A stretch of DNA of 10,390 nt from Elusimicrobiota bacterium (GTDB lineage: Bacteria > Elusimicrobiota > Elusimicrobia > FEN-1173), in assembly GCA_016706425.1 (NCBI GenBank), contig JADJJR010000003.1, positions 1 to 10,390 on the forward strand, read 5' to 3'. Shown piece by piece: positions 1 through 6,866 of the stretch. Numbering within the stretch: the stretch's first letter is position 1; every line of letters begins with the position of its first letter. The notes beneath the pieces are model-generated. The model was not told the DNA's origin and searched no databases. It saw only the letters and a program-made list of their open reading frames with translations. Made by a program: the position numbers and the translations under genes.

Positions 1-732
1 CGGTCGGCGGTTAATTACCAGTTGTTGGCCACCTACTGGGAAATAGGTGGGCGGATTGCCATGGAAAATCTGACGGCCAATGTTGGATATGAAAAGGCGG
101 TCTTGGCTCGACTAGCCAAGGACATGCAGACCGATGTGACCACCCTTTACCGTTGCATCCAGTTCCATGGCGTATACAAAGCTGTTCCCCGGAGTGATTT
201 TTTAAGTTGGAGCCATTACCGCGTCCTCCTGGCAATTAAAGATTCGACCGAGCGGCGAAAATTCAGTGACCTTGCCGAAAAAAACCGTTGGACTCGGGAT
301 CAATTACTGGAAGCGGTGGAGTCCGCGGGAAAGGATGTCCCCACCGATGGGTCATCAAAGAAATTAAAGCGCCCAACAACGGTTGGCTATGTTTTTAAAG
401 GGATTGTGCTTGATGTGGTTGACGGCGACACATTGGTGCTCGATATTGATTGTGGTTTCGATATTAAGAAGAAGCAACGCATTCGGTTGTCAGGCATAAA
501 TTCACCGGAAATCAACACAACAGAAGGCCAAGACGCGGCGACATTTGTTCGAAATCAACTGGCCCAAGCCCCCTTTGTTGTAGTCCGGACCACAAAAGTT
601 GACATCAACGGAAGATTCTTGGGAGATGTGTTCTATAGCTTTGACTCAAAGGCCAACATAGAAGAAGTGTATCGCGGGGGGCGCTATTTAAATCAGGAAT
701 TATTGAGCAGAGAAATGGGAGACCGAATGTGA
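1..732 (+). CDS. DUF1016 N-terminal domain fused to a staphylococcal-nuclease domain (5' truncated by window)
   Basis: Probable DNA- or RNA-cleaving protein with two parts. The first ~110 residues resemble the DUF1016 (YhcG) N-terminal domain: a TYWEIGGRI core is followed by helices with SHYRVLLAI and RWTRDQLLEAV. The second part is an SNase (thermonuclease) fold. It has DGDT at 421-432, the catalytic-type Arg at 484-486, Glu at 508-510 and Arg at 613-615 in a NGRFLGD loop. The Ca-ligand position equivalent to Asp40 is Asn (499-501, GINSPE), a change I believe occurs in other SNase homologues. A TTG at 22 could be a start, but the frame is open to base 1 and the upstream residues fit the family (AVNYQLLATYWEIG), so the true start lies outside. 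The gene is more AT-rich than the metal operon downstream, which suggests separate ancestry. DUF1016 usually accompanies a PD-(D/E)XK nuclease, so SNase here would be a swap of nuclease module. Confidence 0.8.
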   Translation, partial: RSAVNYQLLATYWEIGGRIAMENLTANVGYEKAVLARLAKDMQTDVTTLYRCIQFHGVYKAVPRSDFLSWSHYRVLLAIKDSTERRKFSDLAEKNRWTRDQLLEAVESAGKDVPTDGSSKKLKRPTTVGYVFKGIVLDVVDGDTLVLDIDCGFDIKKKQRIRLSGINSPEINTTEGQDAATFVRNQLAQAPFVVVRTTKVDINGRFLGDVFYSFDSKANIEEVYRGGRYLNQELLSREMGDRM

Positions 733-896
733 AACAGCAGGAAATAGAGAAAAAGATTGAGCAGGGGAATGCCGGGGAAAAGGCAATGTATCATTGGTTG
801 AATGGAGCCGGTTTATCCAACTTATACGTGAACCAAGACCCCGATACATACGCTAGCCTTTTCAAGAAGGATGTTAAAAGGCCCGCCCTTTTTTGA
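729..896 (+). pseudogene. Truncated partner gene, possible PD-(D/E)XK-type nuclease fragment
   Basis: A GTG at 729 overlaps the preceding stop by four bases (GTGA), a typical translationally coupled arrangement. The 55-residue product is hydrophilic and protein-like, with GNAGEKAMYHWLNGAGL, then LYVNQDPDTYASLF and KKDVKRPALF before TGA at 894-896. From memory, related proteins continue from a KRPDF-like motif into a nuclease core. Here Asp is replaced by Ala-Leu and the frame stops at once, so the gene appears broken at the point where the catalytic part should start. No other frame continues it recognisably. Either a recombination junction lies near 885-896 or this is a frameshifted remnant. 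It could also be a real short protein, but the abrupt end argues against that. Confidence 0.45.
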
Positions 897-966
897 CTAC
901 AAGCGGCGCGTCAAGATCAAGGCCCCCACTTGCAGGGGCGTCTCGCGTGTGTTAGGCTCAGGGAAG

Positions 967-1218
967 ATGAGAAAGTGGATTTTTCTGTTCATGCTTTTAG
1001 GTTTTGGCAATGATATGGCCTTGAACAGCGCGGCGGCGGACTGCCACGGCGCTGTTCCCGTCTGCCATACTTGCACGTGCGTCCATCTCGTCAACAACCC
1101 GGATTCCAGGCTTCACCAAGTCATCCCGTCCACTCCGCACGTCGTCCGCGTGGACGCGGACTTGCTGGACTTCCTGTCCGACAAGTCCATTTTTCACCCC
1201 CCTAAAGTCTCCTCTTAA
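967..1218 (+). CDS. Small secreted Cys/His-rich protein at the head of the metal-efflux operon
   Basis: The protein has 83 residues. MRKWIFLFMLLGFG with a following small-residue stretch (NSAAAD) is a classical Sec signal peptide, probably cut near residue 24. The mature protein of about 60 residues begins with a dense cluster of possible metal ligands: C26, H27, C33, H34, C36, C38 and H40 (CHTCTCVH). It ends with a conserved-looking tail, SIFHPPK. The frame is open back to 871, but the ATG at 967 is preferred because it is followed directly by the signal peptide. Ribosome binding would rely on AGGGAAG just before it, with short spacing. It lies 81 bases upstream of the outer-membrane efflux gene on the same strand. 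By position it could be a periplasmic metal-binding or sensing accessory comparable to CzcI or CusF, but it shows no clear sequence likeness to either. Confidence 0.7.
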   Translation: MRKWIFLFMLLGFGNDMALNSAAADCHGAVPVCHTCTCVHLVNNPDSRLHQVIPSTPHVVRVDADLLDFLSDKSIFHPPKVSS

Positions 1219-1299
1219 CCCGCTTCATCTCCACCAATAATATCCCCTGTCCGGCCACCCCCGAGGGCCAGACGGCATTCTGAATCCATAAAGGAACCC

Positions 1300-2529
1300 A
1301 TGAAAAATTTATTCGTCGGGCTTCTGCCCTTGTTCATATTCCAGGTCGTCCGCGCGGACGAGCCCTCGTGTCCGTCCTTCGCCTCACCCCAGGACGTCCT
1401 GGCGTGCGTCCAGAAAAACCACCCGGACGTTCTCCGCGCCGAGGCCGAGGCCGCCAACCTCGATGCTTTCGATGCCTTCGCCCGCCAGCGTCCCAACCCC
1501 GAGCTCGACGCGGAGGCCGTGTCCAACAGTGAAGAGGATGAGGCCGCCCTTTCCGCCGAAGCCGCTTACCTCCATACCTTCGAAATGGGCGGAAAACGCC
1601 GACATCGTCTGGATCGCGCCAGGGCGCAAAAAGAAGCGGTGATCGCGCGGGTGCAGAAGACGCGGGAGGAGGTGACCCTTTCCGCCGTCCTCAACCTCTA
1701 TCGTCTCAGGCATCTCCAGGACGAGCTCCACGCCGTGGAGGAGGCCCAGAACACCTTCGGCACCATCATCGGCCAATACAAAAACCGCCGCCAGCTCTCG
1801 CCCGAACAGCAAGTTTCGCTCAACGTCTTCCTCCTTGCGCAGAGCGACTACACCCTGCGCAAATCCCGGCTCCTGCAGGAGCAGCGGGCCTTGAAGCGGT
1901 ATTTCGATCTCGCCACCGGCGCCGACTTCCCCACGATCCTCAAGGCCCTCCCCGAGCCCAAGACCACATGGCCCGGTCTTACCGCCGCACCGACGATTGC
2001 CGGGGCGCTCCGCAAGGAGGCTCAGGCCGACCTCGCCCTCGCCCAAGCTGAATTGGCCCTGGCCGACAGCGACGCCCGGCCCGATCTCAAGCTCGGTCCC
2101 AAGGTGGGGATGGAATCCGGACGCGGCCGGAAGAATCGGTCCTTGGGCGGCGCGCTCTCCCTGGACCTTCCTCTTTATCAACAGAACCAGGGTGCCCGCG
2201 CCTTGGCGCGCACCGAGGCCCGTCGCGCCGAAGTCAACCTGGCCCAACGCGATCGCGAACTCTCCACGCAATGGCAAACCTGGTTTGAGATCTATCAAGA
2301 CGCCGTCGCCTCCCTGCGTGGCATGCCCACGCTGGAGCAGATGGAGAAGAAGCACCAGGGCATGGAGAGCCTTTTCGAGCGGGGCCTCGTCCAAAGCGCC
2401 CTCGTCATCGAGGCCCACCGCCAAATGACCGACTTCGCCGAAAGCCTCAACGCTCAGGAGCTCCGCGCCCTGGAAGCTCTCTGGTCCATCTACGTTTTGG
2501 AAGGCAGTGCCCTTCAGGAGGGACTATGA
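1300..2529 (+). CDS. czcC: TolC-family outer-membrane efflux protein, CzcC/CusC-like
   Basis: Outer-membrane channel that would form the exit duct of the RND metal pump encoded two genes downstream. The 409-residue product has a signal peptide (MKNLFVGLLPLFIFQVVRA, cut before DEPS). Two OEP-type halves of about 180 residues follow, rich in Ala, Leu, Gln and charged residues. They include the typical RQRPNPELDAEA and HTFEMGGKRRHRLDRA (β-strand region) of CzcC proteins, and a second-half strand with DLKLGPKVGMES and GGALSLDLPLY. Length is slightly short for the family (about 410-480). AAAGGA at 1289-1294 gives a good ribosome site. Its stop overlaps the next start by four bases (ATGA, 2526-2529). 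There is no Cys at the mature N-terminus in a lipobox context, so it is probably not a lipoprotein. Metal specificity cannot be read from this protein; the symbol reflects its neighbours. Confidence 0.88.
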   Translation: MKNLFVGLLPLFIFQVVRADEPSCPSFASPQDVLACVQKNHPDVLRAEAEAANLDAFDAFARQRPNPELDAEAVSNSEEDEAALSAEAAYLHTFEMGGKRRHRLDRARAQKEAVIARVQKTREEVTLSAVLNLYRLRHLQDELHAVEEAQNTFGTIIGQYKNRRQLSPEQQVSLNVFLLAQSDYTLRKSRLLQEQRALKRYFDLATGADFPTILKALPEPKTTWPGLTAAPTIAGALRKEAQADLALAQAELALADSDARPDLKLGPKVGMESGRGRKNRSLGGALSLDLPLYQQNQGARALARTEARRAEVNLAQRDRELSTQWQTWFEIYQDAVASLRGMPTLEQMEKKHQGMESLFERGLVQSALVIEAHRQMTDFAESLNAQELRALEALWSIYVLEGSALQEGL

Positions 2530-3083
2530 AACTCTTTCTTTTGATCCTTTGCCTCGCTTTGCCTCTCGGAATTCGGGCCGAGAAACTCCCCCCCGTTCTT
2601 CAGGAATCCCCTGCGGAAGAGAGCCACAAGGACCATGAGAACGGGGGTGAGGGCCGGCATGAGGAGGGCGAAGAACACGACGACCAACGGAAAGAAGGCC
2701 ACGAAGAGGGGGAAGAGGAAGCCTCTTCCGGCGTTGGCCCCGGCAACGCCGTGACGGCCACCGACGCCGAGAAAGGCCTTCAACTCTCCGATGAAGCCGT
2801 CAAGACCTTGGAGATCAAGACCCAAGCCGCGCCCGAGGAGTTTACGCTCCCCAAATCGGCCATTGTCACTTTTAAGGACGAGACCGGTGTCTATCGTCTG
2901 CGGGATGGTTGGTACAAGTTGATTGAGGGCGAGGCGCGACCGCAGGGCGTTCTTGTCCGATTCATCCCGCAACGGAAGAAGGACCTCCGCCCCGGCGACA
3001 CAATCGTCGTTGAGGGCGCTCCGCTCCTCCGCGTTGCCGAGCTAGACGCTTTTTCTACCGGCGAAGCCGGGCACGGCCACTAG
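2526..3083 (+). CDS. Miniature periplasmic adaptor-like protein (CzcB-type ends, core missing, His/Glu-rich)
   Basis: It occupies the adaptor (membrane fusion protein) slot between czcC and czcA but has only 185 residues, against roughly 380-520 for CzcB/CusB. A signal peptide (residues 1-18, ending GIRA) is followed by a His/Glu/Asp-rich stretch (about 25-68), a likely metal-binding segment. Residues 84-100 (GLQLSDEAVKTLEIKTQ) resemble the start of CzcB-type adaptors. Residues 106-172 (LPKSAIVTF, DGWYKLIEGEA, LRPGDTIVVEGAPLLR) resemble their C-terminal membrane-proximal domain. The tail is GHGH. The biotinyl-lipoyl domain and α-helical hairpin that normally contact the outer-membrane channel are absent. 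AGGAGG at 2517-2522 supports the start; czcA begins 17 bases after the stop. I see no frameshift, so the short form looks real and not like decay. It might be a regulator or metal chaperone derived from an adaptor. Confidence 0.75.
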   Translation: MKLFLLILCLALPLGIRAEKLPPVLQESPAEESHKDHENGGEGRHEEGEEHDDQRKEGHEEGEEEASSGVGPGNAVTATDAEKGLQLSDEAVKTLEIKTQAAPEEFTLPKSAIVTFKDETGVYRLRDGWYKLIEGEARPQGVLVRFIPQRKKDLRPGDTIVVEGAPLLRVAELDAFSTGEAGHGH

Positions 3084-3100
3084 ATTTTTAGGAGACCCTC

Positions 3101-6100
3101 ATGATCGAAAAACTCGTCAGATTTTCCGTCAATAACCGGGGCCTTGTCTTTGCTTTGGCCCTCATCCTCGCGGGCCTGGGGTGGACCAGCTTCCAAGCTC
3201 TGCCCATCGACGCCGTGCCCGATATTACCAACAATCAGGTCCAGGTCAACACCGCCGTCGAGGGCCTCACCCCCGAGGAGATCGAGCGCTATATCACGGT
3301 TCCCATCGAGAACGGCATGGGCGGCCTGGCGGACCTCGTTCAGACCCGCTCCATCTCCCGGTTCGGCCTCTCCCAAGTCACGCTGGTCTTCGAGGACTGG
3401 GTGGATATTTACCGTGCACGCCAGATGGTTTCGGAACGCCTCCAAGGCGTTGTCCCCGAACTCCCGGAAGGCATCCAGCCGGGCCTTGGCCCCGTCACCA
3501 CGGGTCTGGGCGAGGTGTACTTCTACACCCTTCAGGCCTCCACGCCCGCCGTTGGCGCCGCCCGTGTCGCTCAGCTCATGGAACTCAAGAGCGTCCAAGA
3601 CTGGTACGTGAAACCCCGTCTCCTCACGGTGCCCGGTGTTGCCGAGGTCAACAGCATCGGCGGTTTCGAGAAACAGTTTCACGTCCAACCCAACATCCGC
3701 CAAATGGCGCAATACGGCCTCCACTTCAACGACCTCATCGGGGCCCTGGAGAACACAAACCGCAACGTGGGCGGCGGTTACATCCAGCAGACGGGTGAGC
3801 AGTTCCTCGTCCAAGCCACCGGCCTCCTTAAGGACGCGGAAGACATTCGCCATGCACCCATCAAGTCTCTGGAGTCCCTCAAGACGATCCGCATCGGCGA
3901 TGTGGCCCAGGTCCAACTGGCCACGGAACTCCGCACCGGAGCCGCGCTCGTGAACGGCCGGGAGGATATCGTCGGCACGGCGCTCATGCGCCTGGGCGAG
4001 AACAGTCGCGTCGTCGCCCACCGCGTGGCGCAAAAAGTGGCGGAGATAAAGAAGGGCCTCCCCGAAGGGGTCGTCCTTAATGTCCTCTACGACCGCTCTG
4101 TCCTGGTGGACGCGACCCTGGGAACCGTCGAGCACAATCTCGTCACCGGCGCCCTGCTGGTCATCGTCATCTTGGTCCTCCTCCTGGGCAATCTTCGGGC
4201 CGCGCTCATCACCGCCGTCACCATCCCGCTTACGCTTCTCATCACCTTCATCGTGATGAATCGCATGGGAATGTCCGGCAATCTCATGAGCCTGGGCGCC
4301 CTGGACTTTGGCATTATCGTGGACGGCGTGGTGATCGTCATAGACAACTGCGTCCGGCGGGTCCACCAACGCAGCATGGAACTACACCGTGCGCTCAAAA
4401 AGGAAGAGCTGGCCCGCACCATCGAGGAGGCCACGCTCGAAATCCGGCAGTCCGCGGGGTTCGGCCAACTGGTCATCGTGGTCGTTTTCCTGCCCATCTT
4501 CGCCTTCACCGGCGTGGAGGGCAAGATGTTCGTCCCGATGGTGGGGACCTTCTGCATCGCTCTCTTGGCCGCCTTCGTCCTCTCCTTCACCATCGCCCCG
4601 GCCCTCGCGAGCCTCTTCCTCAAGGGGGACGTGGGGGAGAAAGAGCCATGGCTCATGCTCAAGATCAGGCGCGCTTATGAGCCGACGCTTAAATTATTCC
4701 TCAAGCATCGTCCCTGGGTTCTGGCCTTGGGGGCCTTTTCCATCCTCCTCGGTGGATTTCTTTTCACGCGTCTGGGCGGCGAGTTCCTTCCTCAATTGGA
4801 CGAAGGGTCCCTCGCCATCCAATTCGTTCGCCCCGGCACCATCAGCATAGACCAATCCGTGGCCCTCCAGGAGAAGACCGAAGCCGTCATCCGGGAGTTC
4901 CCCCAGGTCAGTCACGTTTTCAGCCGCATCGGCACCGCTGAGGTCGCCACCGACCCCATGGGCGTGAACCTCTCGGACACCTTCATCCTCCTCAAGGACA
5001 AGGACGGCTGGGAACCCATCGACGGTCGGAAGCCCTCGAAGGCAGACCTCTCGGACGCGCTCGTCGAACGGCTCCGGCGAAAAGTGCCGGGCCAGCGTAT
5101 GCTCCTCACCCAGCCCATCCAGATGCGCTTCAACGAGCTTTTGGAGGGAACCCGCGCCGACATCTCCGTCAAAATCTTCGGCGACGACATGGACCTCCTG
5201 TCGGACCTCTCCGGTAAGATCAAGTCCGTCATAGATAAGGTACCCGGTGCCGGCGACGTGGAGCTGGAGATCCAGGGCAAGTCGCCGCTCTTGCATGTCG
5301 AACCCAACCTCGAGCTGCTCCATTCCCTTGGCGTCTCCAACCGCGAGGTGCTGGAGACGGTCGGCACCGCCGTCGGCGGCCAGGAAGTCGGCGTCATCTA
5401 CGAGGGGATGAAACGCTTCCCCATTGTCGTACGGCTGAACGAAAAGGACCGCTCCGACTTGGACGCCCTAAAGACCCTCCCCGTCGGCATCTCCGCCAAC
5501 TCCACCGTCCCCCTGGCCGAGGCGGCGAGCCTCCGCTTCACGGACACGTTCGGCGCGTATTCCCGGGAAATGGGCAAGCGCCGGGTCGCTATCCTCGTCA
5601 ACCCGCGCGGCCGGGACACGGAGAGTTTCGTGGCCGAAGCCCGGAGGAAAGTTGATGAAGCCGTCAAAATACCGTCGGGCTATTTCATCGAGTGGGGCGG
5701 CAACTTCAAGAATCTCCAGCAGGCCAAGTCCCGCTTGGCGGTCTTGACGCCCCTCGTCCTGGTTCTGGTGCTCGGCATGATCTACATCGCCTTCCGCAAC
5801 GTCTACGAGACCTTCCTTATCTTCTCCTGCGTACCTTTGGCGCTGGTGGGGGGCGTCCTGGGCCTCATGCTGAACGGCCTGCCCTTCAGCATCTCCGCCG
5901 GGGTGGGGTTCGTGGCGCTTTCCGGCATTGCCGTATTGAACGGGGTGGTCCTCATCAACTGCTTCAACGACCTCCACCGTGAGGGCGTCAAGGGTCAAGA
6001 CCTCATTCACCAGGGCACGGACTTGAGAATTCGTCCCGTCCTCATGACGGCCCTGGTTGAAATCTTCGGGTTCCTGCCCATGATGCTCTCTTCCGGCGTC

Positions 6101-6241
6101 GGCTCCGAAGTCCAGCGTCCCCTAGCTTCCGTTGTCATTGGCGGCGTCGTGTCTTCAACGCTCCTGACGCTGGTGGTCCTTCCGGTTCTAGTGTCCCTGC
6201 TCGAGAAGAAAATCTGGAGCGAAAAAGAGGTGGAACTATGA
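3101..6241 (+). CDS. czcA: Heavy-metal efflux RND pump (CzcA/HME-RND family)
   Basis: Proton-driven inner-membrane transporter of 1046 residues, the normal full length for the family. TM1 is near residues 12-30, followed by the family signature ALPIDAVPDITNNQVQVNT. A large periplasmic porter domain precedes TM2-TM6 and the layout repeats in the second half (TM7 near residue 545; TM8-TM12 from about 885). In TM4, GALDFGIIVDG supplies D402 and D408, at the same numbers as in Cupriavidus CzcA; the third acidic residue, E415 there, is D415 here. Two TM4 aspartates favour divalent metals such as Zn, Co or Cd over Cu/Ag pumps, whose motif differs. AGGAG at 3090-3094 is the ribosome site. The stop overlaps the PII-like gene start by four bases. 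The usual adaptor gene is replaced by a miniature form, and the substrate is inferred only. Confidence 0.95.
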   Translation: MIEKLVRFSVNNRGLVFALALILAGLGWTSFQALPIDAVPDITNNQVQVNTAVEGLTPEEIERYITVPIENGMGGLADLVQTRSISRFGLSQVTLVFEDWVDIYRARQMVSERLQGVVPELPEGIQPGLGPVTTGLGEVYFYTLQASTPAVGAARVAQLMELKSVQDWYVKPRLLTVPGVAEVNSIGGFEKQFHVQPNIRQMAQYGLHFNDLIGALENTNRNVGGGYIQQTGEQFLVQATGLLKDAEDIRHAPIKSLESLKTIRIGDVAQVQLATELRTGAALVNGREDIVGTALMRLGENSRVVAHRVAQKVAEIKKGLPEGVVLNVLYDRSVLVDATLGTVEHNLVTGALLVIVILVLLLGNLRAALITAVTIPLTLLITFIVMNRMGMSGNLMSLGALDFGIIVDGVVIVIDNCVRRVHQRSMELHRALKKEELARTIEEATLEIRQSAGFGQLVIVVVFLPIFAFTGVEGKMFVPMVGTFCIALLAAFVLSFTIAPALASLFLKGDVGEKEPWLMLKIRRAYEPTLKLFLKHRPWVLALGAFSILLGGFLFTRLGGEFLPQLDEGSLAIQFVRPGTISIDQSVALQEKTEAVIREFPQVSHVFSRIGTAEVATDPMGVNLSDTFILLKDKDGWEPIDGRKPSKADLSDALVERLRRKVPGQRMLLTQPIQMRFNELLEGTRADISVKIFGDDMDLLSDLSGKIKSVIDKVPGAGDVELEIQGKSPLLHVEPNLELLHSLGVSNREVLETVGTAVGGQEVGVIYEGMKRFPIVVRLNEKDRSDLDALKTLPVGISANSTVPLAEAASLRFTDTFGAYSREMGKRRVAILVNPRGRDTESFVAEARRKVDEAVKIPSGYFIEWGGNFKNLQQAKSRLAVLTPLVLVLVLGMIYIAFRNVYETFLIFSCVPLALVGGVLGLMLNGLPFSISAGVGFVALSGIAVLNGVVLINCFNDLHREGVKGQDLIHQGTDLRIRPVLMTALVEIFGFLPMMLSSGVGSEVQRPLASVVIGGVVSSTLLTLVVLPVLVSLLEKKIWSEKEVEL

Positions 6242-6564
6242 AAGAGATTAAGGCTGTTATCAAACCCCACAAGGCGGAAGAAGTGCTCCGAGACCTTCAC
6301 GCCATTTCCAACCTCCCTGGCTGTATCGTCTCCCAGGTCAAAGGCTACGGGCGTAGCCCCAAAAGCCCCAACGGCGATGTATTGGAGTCGGACGAATGGA
6401 CCAAGCTTGAGCTTGTCGTTTCGGACCGAATGGTGGAAACCGTGCTCAAGACCATCCAATCCCGCGCCCATACCGGGAACAAGGGGGACGGCAAGATCTT
6501 CGTGATCGAGGCCGTGGACGCCCTTGCCATCCGCACGGGCAAACGTGGAGATGAGGCCATCTAA
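6238..6564 (+). CDS. PII-like signalling protein linked to metal efflux (PII-NG type)
   Basis: A 108-residue homologue of GlnB/GlnK. The N-terminus MKEIKAVIKPHKAEEVLRDL is canonical. The B-loop TGNKGDGKIFVIE (79-91) and the C-loop RTGKRGDEAI (99-108) follow the two PII signatures. The T-loop (about 36-55) is of a different make-up and lacks the uridylylated Tyr51 context, so classical GlnD control is unlikely. The residue aligning with the ATP-contacting Arg101 of E. coli GlnB appears to be Ala97, while the Arg103 equivalent is kept (R99). It is known that a separate PII group (PII-NG, described by Sant'Anna and colleagues) lies beside CzcA/CusA-type pumps, which matches this place. ATGA overlap with czcA implies coupled translation. 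I infer that it gates or reports on the pump in response to adenine nucleotide; no partner is proven. Confidence 0.9.
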   Translation: MKEIKAVIKPHKAEEVLRDLHAISNLPGCIVSQVKGYGRSPKSPNGDVLESDEWTKLELVVSDRMVETVLKTIQSRAHTGNKGDGKIFVIEAVDALAIRTGKRGDEAI

Positions 6565-6566
6565 AG

Positions 6567-6866
6567 ATGGACCGCTTGAAACGGGTCTGGGTCGGCGTCA
6601 CGCACGCCCTTAAAATCCTGGCCGACTCCACGCTTCGCAGGGAAACACGAGAGCAGTTCGAGCGGATGAAGCGGGAGGGTGTGGATACCTCCGACGCCGC
6701 CGCCCGCCAAGCCTGGATTCGTGCTCACAGGAAGGACCTCCGCCGCCTCCAGGGCAAGGAGCCCACGCCCCCGCTCGTCCGGCCGGAGCCCAAGATCGGC
6801 CGCAACGACCTCTACCCCTGCGGCAGCGGGAAGAAATATAAAAAGTGCTGCGGAGACTCCTCATGA
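6567..6866 (+). CDS. Small SEC-C zinc-motif protein
   Basis: A 99-residue, strongly basic, mostly helical protein. It ends in a SEC-C motif, GRNDLYPCGSGKKYKKCCG, at residues 78-96. SEC-C is the zinc-binding tail known from SecA and from many small proteins of unknown role. The usual first ligand of the Cys-x-Cys pair is Tyr83 here; C85, C94 and C95 remain, so zinc geometry may be altered. The N-terminal ~70 residues (LKRVWVGVTHALKI, then Arg/Glu-rich helices) match no family I recognise. The gene starts two bases after the PII stop and its own stop overlaps the next start by four bases, so it belongs to the operon. A role in sensing or carrying metal, or in tying the metal response to translation or secretion, is only a guess. 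Confidence 0.8.
   Translation: MDRLKRVWVGVTHALKILADSTLRRETREQFERMKREGVDTSDAAARQAWIRAHRKDLRRLQGKEPTPPLVRPEPKIGRNDLYPCGSGKKYKKCCGDSS

Noticed and set aside
876..893. AAAAGG/CCTTTT hairpin followed by T-run as a terminator
   Set aside because: The stem is only six pairs, four of them A-T; too weak to claim, though it might end the truncated gene's transcript.
930..958. TTGCAG-17-TAGGCT as promoter of the metal operon
   Set aside because: The -10 box would lie only eight bases before the start codon, leaving almost no leader, and there is no MerR-type dyad; not enough support.
871..966. Upstream extension of the small secreted protein to the ATG at 871
   Set aside because: The extra 32 residues precede a classical signal peptide and overlap the truncated gene; the start at 967 is more sensible.
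3080..6010. Long antisense frames opposite czcA and czcC
   Set aside because: They are the usual shadows of GC3-rich genes, with no domain-like sequence; the sense genes have clear family motifs.
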